Shown here: positions 58,004 to 64,000 of the stretch, piece by piece
How positions within the stretch are numbered: the stretch's first letter is position 1
Layout: the number at the start of each line of letters is the position of its first letter
DNA from: Bacteroidales bacterium
GTDB taxonomy: Bacteria > Bacteroidota > Bacteroidia > Bacteroidales > F082
Assembly (NCBI GenBank): GCA_017537965.1
Contig: JAFYJV010000022.1
Location: 1-64,000, forward strand
Length of the DNA: 64,000 bases
Direction of reading: 5' to 3'
Position numbers and translations under genes: made by a program
Notes under the pieces: generated by a model
Database searches by the model: none
Seen by the model: the letters and a program-made list of their open reading frames with translations, nothing else
Told to the model about the DNA's origin: nothing

Positions 58004-59511
58004 TGGTTCTTCAATACGTCGAATGCCAACGGGTATTGCTGAATAAACTGCACGCTCTTGGCGATTTCTGTGTACATCACCTTGTCAACACGCACAAACT
58101 CCACGGATTTGCGATACTCGGCAACGAACTTCTCGATGGTCTTGGATGATTTCAGCGGGCGGCGGAACTCCAAGGCTTGTGCGGCGTTGAGCAACTCGAT
58201 GGCAAGTACGCGTTCCAGGTTCTCAGCCACTCTCAAGGCCTTGGTGGCGGCGTTGGCGCCCATGCTGACGTGATCCTCTTGGCCTTGCGACGACTCGATG
58301 CTGTCAACCGAAGCAGGGGTGCAGAGCTGCTTGCTTTGGCTGACGATGCTGGCAGCGGCGTATTGTGGGATCATGAAACCAGAGTTGAGGCCGGGTTCCG
58401 CGACGAGGAATGAAGGCAGGTCGCGCTTGCCACTGATAAGTTGGTAGATGCGGCGTTCGCTGATGTTGCCCAGTTCAGCCAAAGCGATGGCAAGGAAGTC
58501 CAGAGTGATGGCCAAAGGCTGTCCGTGGAAGTTGCCGGCAGAGATGACGAGGTCCTCGTCGGGGAAGATGGTCGGGTTGTCGGTGACGGCGTTGATCTCT
58601 TCGCTGAACACGGAGGCCACGTAGTCGATGGCGTCTTTGGAGGCACCGTGTACCTGTGGCATGCAACGGAAGGAGTAGGGATCCTGGACGTGTTTCTTCT
58701 CCCGGGCGATGAGTTGGCTACCCTTGGTGAACTCGCGCACACGCTTGGCGGTGACGATTTGTCCGTTGTGGTGGCGGATCTGATGCACCTGATCGAAGAA
58801 AGGCTCGATGCGGCCGTCGAAGGCTTCCAAGGAGACGCAGCCGATGAGGTCGGCGAGATAGCTCAGGCGGAAGGCTTTCAGCAACACGTAGGTGCCGTAG
58901 CTGCTCATGAACTGGGTGCCGTTGAGCAGGGCTAAGCCTTCTTTCGACTGGAGGGTGATAGGCTCCCAGCCGAACTTGTCGAGGACTTTCTGGGTAGGGA
59001 CGATCTTGCCTTTGTAATGGACTTCGCCCAAGCCCAACAAGGGAAGCATCAGGTTGGCCAGGGGAGCGAGGTCGCCGGAGGCGCCGAGCGATCCCTGGTT
59101 GTAAACCACTGGCAATACGCCGTTGTTGAAGAAGTCGATCAAACGCTGTACGGTGACCACCTGAACGCCGGAATTGCCGTAGCTGAGGCTTTGCACCTTT
59201 AATAACAGCATGATACGGATGATCTCCTCAGGCACCATCTCACCTGTGCCGCAGGCGTGCGACATGACAAGGTTCTTCTGCAAGGTGCTCAGGTCTTCTT
59301 TCGAGATGCTGTGGTCGCACAAAGAGCCGAATCCGGTGGTGACGCCGTAGATGGGCTTTTCGGGATTCTCCATCTTCTTGTCGAGGTAGTCGCGGCAATG
59401 TTGGATGCGTTGGATGGCGTTGTCTGACAAAGCCAATTTGTAACCATTGGTGATTATTTCATTTACCTGTTTGAAGGTCAGTTCTTTGGATGAAATGTAA
59501 TGGGTTTTCAT
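58000..59511 (-). CDS. hutH: Histidine ammonia-lyase
   Basis: 503-aa MIO enzyme turning histidine into urocanate. The self-cyclising Ala144-Ser145-Gly146 lies in GSLGASGDLAPL, with Tyr55 in IYGVTTGFG. The ring-selectivity pair is Ser84-His85 (NLVMSHACG), the pattern of histidine lyases and not of tyrosine or phenylalanine lyases. No hutU, hutI or hutG gene is near. It follows hisS by 13 nt in the same operon. Confidence 0.92.
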   Translation of the reverse strand: MKTHYISSKELTFKQVNEIITNGYKLALSDNAIQRIQHCRDYLDKKMENPEKPIYGVTTGFGSLCDHSISKEDLSTLQKNLVMSHACGTGEMVPEEIIRIMLLLKVQSLSYGNSGVQVVTVQRLIDFFNNGVLPVVYNQGSLGASGDLAPLANLMLPLLGLGEVHYKGKIVPTQKVLDKFGWEPITLQSKEGLALLNGTQFMSSYGTYVLLKAFRLSYLADLIGCVSLEAFDGRIEPFFDQVHQIRHHNGQIVTAKRVREFTKGSQLIAREKKHVQDPYSFRCMPQVHGASKDAIDYVASVFSEEINAVTDNPTIFPDEDLVISAGNFHGQPLAITLDFLAIALAELGNISERRIYQLISGKRDLPSFLVAEPGLNSGFMIPQYAAASIVSQSKQLCTPASVDSIESSQGQEDHVSMGANAATKALRVAENLERVLAIELLNAAQALEFRRPLKSSKTIEKFVAEYRKSVEFVRVDKVMYTEIAKSVQFIQQYPLAFDVLKNQ

Positions 59512-59552
59512 TATGTTGAGTTGTTTATTTGTTGATCTGTTGAATTGTTGAA
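59512..59552 (-). repeat. Octamer repeat across the hisS stop and hutH leader
   Basis: Minus-strand units TTCAACAA, TTCAACAG, ATCAACAA, ATAAACAA, CTCAACAT, then AATG. The first three encode the last residues of HisS (STIQQINK), and the stop TAA is inside the fourth. Confidence 0.75.
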
Positions 59553-60892
59553 ACGAGGCGATTGGCTTCCATGGTTTCTTGTCTGCCTTCCTTCATCCAT
59601 TTGACGGTGAAGGTCTGCTCGTTCATCTCGGTTTCGCCGGCGATGACCACGATGGGGATGTTGCGCTGGTCGGCGTATTTCATCTGTTTCTGGATCTTGG
59701 CGGCATCGGGATAGATCTCCGCGTTGACACCGTGCTTGCGCATTTGGTTCAGATACTTCAGGCAATAGCGCTCTTCGTCCTTCCCGAAGTTGAGGAAGAT
59801 CACCTTGGTGCTTTCCGACATGGTCTCGGGGAACAGTTTCAGGCCTTCCAACACGTCATAGATGCGGTCGGCACCGAAGCTGATGCCAACGCCTGATACG
59901 TTGGGAAGACCGAAAATACCAGTGAGGTTGTCGTATCGGCCGCCGCCTGAGATGCTGCCCATCGGGAAGTCCTTGGCCTTCACCTCGAAGATGGCGCCGG
60001 TGTAGTAGTTCAGGCCTCTGGCCAAGGTGAGGTCAAGCTCGGTGTCGATACATAACTCCATGTCGTCGATATAGTCGAACAAAGTCTCCAACTCCTCGAT
60101 GCCTTTTTGGCCCACTTCGTTGTCGAGCATGGGTTTCAGCTGTGCCAGTTTCTCTCGGGTATTGCCTTTCATGAAGAGGATGGGCTGGAGTTTCCCGATG
60201 GCTTCAGGCTCCAAGCCTTTCTCGGCCAGTTCGGCATTGACGGCGTCAATGCCGATCTTGTCGAGTTTGTCGATGGCCACGGTGATGTCAACCAACGCGT
60301 CTGATTTTCCGATATACTCGGCGATGCCGGCCAACACCTTGCGGTTGTTGATCTTCAAGATGACGTTGATCTTCAAATCATTGAAGACATCATTCACGAT
60401 GCTGACCAGTTCGGCTTCGTTGAGCAGGGAGTTGCTTCCGATGATATCGACATCGCATTGATAGAACTCACGGTAACGGCCTTTCTGGGGACGGTCGGCA
60501 CGCCAAACGGGTTGGATCTGATAGCGCTTGAAGGGGAAGGCGATCTGGTCGCGATACATGGTGACGAAACGGGCGAAGGGCACCGTCAAGTCATAGCGTA
60601 GGCCTTTCTCGCTGATCTTGCTTGCCAGTTTCAGGGAGTCGAACGGCTCGCCGTTTTGTTCCACGCCTGAAAGGAAATCTCCCGAGTTCAGGATGCGGAA
60701 GAGGAGCTTGTCGCCTTCCTCGCCGTACTTGCCGAGCAGGGTGCTGAGGTTCTCCATCGAAGGGGTCTCGATGGGGAGGAAACCGTAGCGTTTGAAGACT
60801 GACTTGATGGTATCGAAGATATAGTTGCGGCGCACCATGACCTCTGGAAGGAAGTCGCGTGTGCCTTTTGGAATCGAAGGTTTTTGTGCCAT
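59525..60892 (-). CDS. hisS: Histidyl-tRNA synthetase
   Basis: Class II synthetase charging tRNA-His. Motif 2 is in [20 protein letters not shown] (residues about 119-138), the HisA motif in [15 protein letters not shown], motif 3 in [16 protein letters not shown] and a C-terminal anticodon-binding domain is present (about 355-450). 455 aa, normal. The last eight residues are encoded by an octamer repeat that continues into the intergenic region. Confidence 0.95.
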   Translation of the reverse strand: MAQKPSIPKGTRDFLPEVMVRRNYIFDTIKSVFKRYGFLPIETPSMENLSTLLGKYGEEGDKLLFRILNSGDFLSGVEQNGEPFDSLKLASKISEKGLRYDLTVPFARFVTMYRDQIAFPFKRYQIQPVWRADRPQKGRYREFYQCDVDIIGSNSLLNEAELVSIVNDVFNDLKINVILKINNRKVLAGIAEYIGKSDALVDITVAIDKLDKIGIDAVNAELAEKGLEPEAIGKLQPILFMKGNTREKLAQLKPMLDNEVGQKGIEELETLFDYIDDMELCIDTELDLTLARGLNYYTGAIFEVKAKDFPMGSISGGGRYDNLTGIFGLPNVSGVGISFGADRIYDVLEGLKLFPETMSESTKVIFLNFGKDEERYCLKYLNQMRKHGVNAEIYPDAAKIQKQMKYADQRNIPIVVIAGETEMNEQTFTVKWMKEGRQETMEANRLVSTIQQINK

Positions 60893-60905
60893 GGGTTGAT
60901 GATTG

Positions 60906-62318
60906 TTATTTCAGTTCGAATGATTCACCAGGTTCGGGAATGACCACGTTGTCCCAGCCTTCTTTTCTCAAAACGCGTTTGTAATACTGCAGGGCGTCGG
61001 GATCGCCGTGGACCAGGAAGGTCTTCTTGATCTTGGAAGGATCCTGGCATTTCAGATAATCGACCAACTCCTTGTAGTCGCCATGTCCGCTGAATGCATC
61101 GATGGAGTAGATGTCGGCGGCCACCGTGTATTCGTTGCCGAAGATGGAGATGGTGCTGGGTCGCGGTTCGGCCAACAGCCTTGCGCCCAAAGTCTCGGGT
61201 GAGCAATAGCCGATGGCAAGGATGGTGTTTTTCGGGTTGGAAATGCTGTTGGCGATATGATGCTTGATGCGGCCGGCTTCCATCATGCCTGATGCGGAGA
61301 TGATGATGCAGGGCTCTTTCCTGGCATTCAGCGTCTTCGACTCGTTTACGTCGCGGATGAAAGTGAGGCTGTTGAAGCCGAATGGGTCGGGATCGTATTC
61401 AATGACGTTTTTCACGTCGTCGTTGAACAAGTTGAGGTGCATACGGAAGATCTCAGTGGCATTGACGGCGAGAGGGCTATCGACGAATACTGGGATCTTC
61501 TCAGGAAGTTTCCCCTCGTTGTAAAAGTTGTTCAGCAGATAGACGATTTCTTGGGTGCGGCTTACTGCAAAAGACGGGATGATCAACTTGCCGCGTTTTT
61601 CCACGCAGGTGTTGTAGATGATGTCCAACAGCTGTCGCTCGGCATTGCTTCTGTCGCTATGGAGCCGGTTTCCGTAAGTGGCTTCGGTGATGAGATAGTC
61701 GCAATGGGGGAAGGGTTCTGGTGAACGGAGCAGGTAGTTGTATTCACGCCCGATGTCGCCCGTATAGGCGATGCGTGTCATCTCACCGCCTTCATCGATT
61801 TCGATGGTGGCACAGCCGCTGCCAAGCAGATGGCCGGTGTTGTTGAACTTGACTTTGATGTTGTTGTCAAGATAGATATAGCGGTTATAGGCAACGCTGA
61901 TGAAGAGTTCCATACAGGCACGCGCATCCTGTTCCGTGTAGATGGGTTCCAAGGCGGGGAGGCCTTGACGGCGACGCTTCTTGTTGAACCACTCCATATC
62001 GTTTTCTTGGATGAAACCGCTGTCGGGCAACATGATGTTGCAAAGATCTCTGGTGGCATCGGTGCAGACCACCTCACCCCTGAACCCGAGTTTGTAGAAA
62101 TATGGGATCAGACCGCAATGGTCGATGTGGGCATGGGTTAGGATGATATAATCGATCTCCTTGGGATCCACCATGATGTTTCTGTTGGCTGCATCGGTTT
62201 CCAATCCTTTGCCTTGAAACATACCGCAGTCCAACAAGATCTTCTTGCCATGGTCTGTGGTGATCAGATGTTTGCTTCCCGTCACTTCTTGGGCGGCGCC
62301 GATAAATTTGATTTTCAT
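60906..62318 (-). CDS. Beta-CASP metallo-beta-lactamase-fold RNA exonuclease-like protein
   Basis: 470-aa metallohydrolase of the RNase J/CPSF73-like beta-CASP group. The zinc motif is [13 protein letters not shown] (residues about 64-76). Further motifs: [39 protein letters not shown] and the beta-CASP C-terminal [13 protein letters not shown]. Start 62318 ([10 protein letters not shown]) is chosen because the promoter box 62340-62347 overlaps the longer start at 62342. First gene of the hisS-hutH operon. Confidence 0.9.
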   Translation of the reverse strand: MKIKFIGAAQEVTGSKHLITTDHGKKILLDCGMFQGKGLETDAANRNIMVDPKEIDYIILTHAHIDHCGLIPYFYKLGFRGEVVCTDATRDLCNIMLPDSGFIQENDMEWFNKKRRRQGLPALEPIYTEQDARACMELFISVAYNRYIYLDNNIKVKFNNTGHLLGSGCATIEIDEGGEMTRIAYTGDIGREYNYLLRSPEPFPHCDYLITEATYGNRLHSDRSNAERQLLDIIYNTCVEKRGKLIIPSFAVSRTQEIVYLLNNFYNEGKLPEKIPVFVDSPLAVNATEIFRMHLNLFNDDVKNVIEYDPDPFGFNSLTFIRDVNESKTLNARKEPCIIISASGMMEAGRIKHHIANSISNPKNTILAIGYCSPETLGARLLAEPRPSTISIFGNEYTVAADIYSIDAFSGHGDYKELVDYLKCQDPSKIKKTFLVHGDPDALQYYKRVLRKEGWDNVVIPEPGESFELK

Positions 62319-62339
62319 ACCATGAAACTTTATCAAGTA

Positions 62340-62347
62340 CAAAAATA
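62340..62347 (-). promoter_or_regulatory. -7 box TATTTTTG for the beta-CASP/hisS/hutH operon
   Basis: Minus-strand TATTTTTG ends 21 nt before the ATG at 62318. Confidence 0.55.
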
Positions 62348-62358
62348 GATAAAAATGC

Positions 62359-64000
62359 TTATTCTACGATGACTTTCTTCACGCTGATGCCTTGTTCCGA
62401 TTGAATCATGATCATGTAAAGGCCATTCCCGAATGGAGCTAGGTCCAGACTGAGGCGTTCGTCTTTCATGATAGAGCAGTATATGGTTTGTCCGAGGCTG
62501 TTGAGGATGCGGATTTCACTGTCCTTGGCGGCGTTGACCGTGATGTTGCCATGGGTCGGGTTGGGATAGACCTCCATGCCACGGCTTTCTTCGCCAATAC
62601 CAGTGACTAGCACTGCGAGGATCTCGGAATAGCATTCGATGTCGTTGCCATAGTTGGCTCCGATCATATAGTAATATTCGCCTGGGAGCACATACTCATC
62701 GGCATATTCGTAATGGTAGTTAAAGGGTACATTCACCTGCGAAGCAATGATTTCCAGATGGTCGGGATCAGTACCACGGTAGATGTAGTAGCGGTTTAGG
62801 CTCATGTTGACGCTTGCATCTTTCTCCCAGATCAGGCGCGTGCCGAATTCATCGTCATTCCAGTAATAGAAAGCCTGGAAGTTCTTGGGTGGGATGCAGG
62901 TGCTGATTTCTACGCAAGCAGTTTCTGAAGCAGGTGATTCTACGCCTTGGAACACAGCGGTCACGGTAAAACAATGGTTGCCGTTTTCGAGGGTGGTAGA
63001 GGTGTATTGCGTCTCGGTGAGATTGGATGCTGCCAATGTATTGTTGTGATAGACATTGTAATAGTCGGCTTGTGAAACGGGTTCCCAAGTGAGTGTTACG
63101 ATGTTGTCGGCATCAGGGACAAGGTTGGCTGTAAGTCCGACAGGTTGGGTTATGACTTGCACGGTGGTCTCGGCGGTCGCAGTTTCGCCGTTGCCACTTA
63201 CTGTGATGGTATAAGTTGTTGTGGTCAATGGAGTGGCCATGGTTGTTGCTGCGTGTGGGTTGCTCAGTCCCGCTATCGGTGTCCATGAGTAGGTGAGGTT
63301 GCTTCCTCCAGTGACGGTGGCAGTAAGTGTCGTGCTGGATCCCGAGGGGATGACAGCGGGATTTGCATTGGCAGTGACGCTAAGTGGGGCGGTAACGGTT
63401 GCTGCGGAGGCATTTGACTTCGGCGATTCGATGCCTTGATACACAGTGACGATGCGATAGGAATAAGATCCTGGGTTGAGGTTGCTGTCGGTGTAACTGG
63501 TCTCCGTGAGGTTCTGGGCAATCAAGACACTGTTGCGATACACTTTATAGGAATCGGCAGGGTTGGCGGCATCCCATTGCAGCTGGATGCTGTTGCCCGT
63601 TGCTGTGGCGGTCACGTTGTTCGGAGGACAGACTACGGTGATGGTGCACGAATCAGCTGAGCTGTGGGATCCACTAACGACGTTGCAAGTGTAGGTGGTG
63701 GTCGTTGTAGGGGTTGCTATGGGCGATTGGACATTGCTTTGACTTAGGCTTTCGGAGGGGCTCCAGCTATAGGTGAAGTACCAGTTTCCTCCTGTGGCTT
63801 GGGCGTTCAGCGTGGCGGAAGCACCCTTGGCGATGATGTTCGAACTGGCGGTAACGTTGACCTCGACAGGTCCTTCATCGCCTCCAGAAACGATATTGAC
63901 AGTACCAATATAGGTGATCTTGTTGTAGCCGAAGACCGTGAGGGTGGCTTGGGCTATTTGGGTGGGCGTTTCGAATTCGATGGTGGCAGTGCCATTGGCG
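62359..64000 (-). CDS. T9SS-secreted multidomain protein (5' end outside window)
   Basis: The open frame runs through to the window edge, so only the C-terminal 546 residues are seen; the internal GTG at 63615 is not the start. From the edge: an Ig-like module ending ATLTVFGYNKITYIGTVNI, PKD/SprB-like modules (TYSWTPIAGLSNPHAATT), two or three fibronectin-III modules (QLQWDAANPADSYKVYRNS), and a type A T9SS sorting domain in the last 75 residues (MEVYPNPTHGNITVN to GISVKKVIVE). The first module resembles the Ig-like domain behind C25 (gingipain-type) peptidases, so a peptidase upstream is possible but unseen. Confidence 0.85.
   Translation of the reverse strand, partial: ANGTATIEFETPTQIAQATLTVFGYNKITYIGTVNIVSGGDEGPVEVNVTASSNIIAKGASATLNAQATGGNWYFTYSWSPSESLSQSNVQSPIATPTTTTTYTCNVVSGSHSSADSCTITVVCPPNNVTATATGNSIQLQWDAANPADSYKVYRNSVLIAQNLTETSYTDSNLNPGSYSYRIVTVYQGIESPKSNASAATVTAPLSVTANANPAVIPSGSSTTLTATVTGGSNLTYSWTPIAGLSNPHAATTMATPLTTTTYTITVSGNGETATAETTVQVITQPVGLTANLVPDADNIVTLTWEPVSQADYYNVYHNNTLAASNLTETQYTSTTLENGNHCFTVTAVFQGVESPASETACVEISTCIPPKNFQAFYYWNDDEFGTRLIWEKDASVNMSLNRYYIYRGTDPDHLEIIASQVNVPFNYHYEYADEYVLPGEYYYMIGANYGNDIECYSEILAVLVTGIGEESRGMEVYPNPTHGNITVNAAKDSEIRILNSLGQTIYCSIMKDERLSLDLAPFGNGLYMIMIQSEQGISVKKVIVE

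Noticed and set aside
58000-59511. Tyrosine or phenylalanine ammonia-lyase of a pigment cluster
   Set aside because: The selectivity residues are Ser-His as in histidine lyases, and no aryl-polyene or flexirubin genes are adjacent; the fab genes at 25685-29591 look like primary metabolism.

Overview
The window is chromosomal DNA from a member of the order Bacteroidales. Many transcription starts carry the TAnnTTTG -7 box typical of Bacteroidetes. The gene set is also typical: carboxypeptidase-regulatory-domain TonB/outer-membrane receptors, a type IX secretion (T9SS) sorting tail, FISUMP modules, DUF3667, a LytTR regulator, CstA and a prfB with programmed frameshift. Base composition is roughly balanced. 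I cannot name a genus. Almost everything looks like core chromosome; I see no prophage, insertion sequence or CRISPR array.

Layout. 1-310: two identical tRNA-Gly(GCC) genes on the minus strand. 377-13475: housekeeping genes (mutS, a SpoU-type rRNA/tRNA methyltransferase, an OmpA-like protein, folK plus a deoxynucleoside kinase, sppA, and a prfB-cstA-ABC-F operon). 13603-25498: an all-plus-strand cell-surface block holding two tandem repeat-rich paralogous secreted proteins, an ECF sigma factor with an unrecognised membrane partner, and an outer-membrane receptor. 25685-29591: a fatty-acid synthesis cluster, fabH-fabF-fabZ-acpP-fabG. 29688-33718 (minus): DUF3667 and LytTR genes, then an operon of a lipoprotein nicotinamidase, an orphan PTS-IIC-like membrane protein and recX. 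33915-40929: a large FISUMP surface protein, an Rpn/PD-(D/E)XK protein, the radical-SAM protein YgiQ, a HigBA toxin-antitoxin pair and a decayed small FISUMP gene. 40931-48904: iron-alcohol/aldehyde dehydrogenase pair, YitT transporter, a pyruvate-carboxylase-B-like protein, a small beta-barrel and a GH29 fucosidase. 48885-53339 (minus): CpcT-like protein, TonB receptor, and a PspC/LiaF-like envelope-stress pair. 53522-57058: iorA-iorB and an M23 peptidase. 57033-62318 (minus): one operon of a beta-CASP nuclease, hisS, hutH and two small membrane proteins. 62359-64000: the C-terminal part of a T9SS-secreted multidomain protein, cut by the window edge.

The least expected signals are not gene families. 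(i) Many intercistronic gaps are filled with short tandem repeats, heptamers of the type AGAAGTM or octamers of the type TCTTGAAA / CAAATCAA, always with the same sense relative to the genes and ending at the next ATG. (ii) The surface-protein pair contains a 9-G tract, an exact 30-codon repeat, a 780-bp tandem duplication and a perfect 28-bp palindrome inserted in frame. The palindrome resembles the cores of two intergenic terminator hairpins elsewhere in the window. (iii) Several proteins depart from their families: a PycB/OadA-like protein without the biotinyl lysine motif, a FISUMP domain split by an inserted module, and an extracytoplasmic nicotinamidase beside an orphan transporter-like protein.
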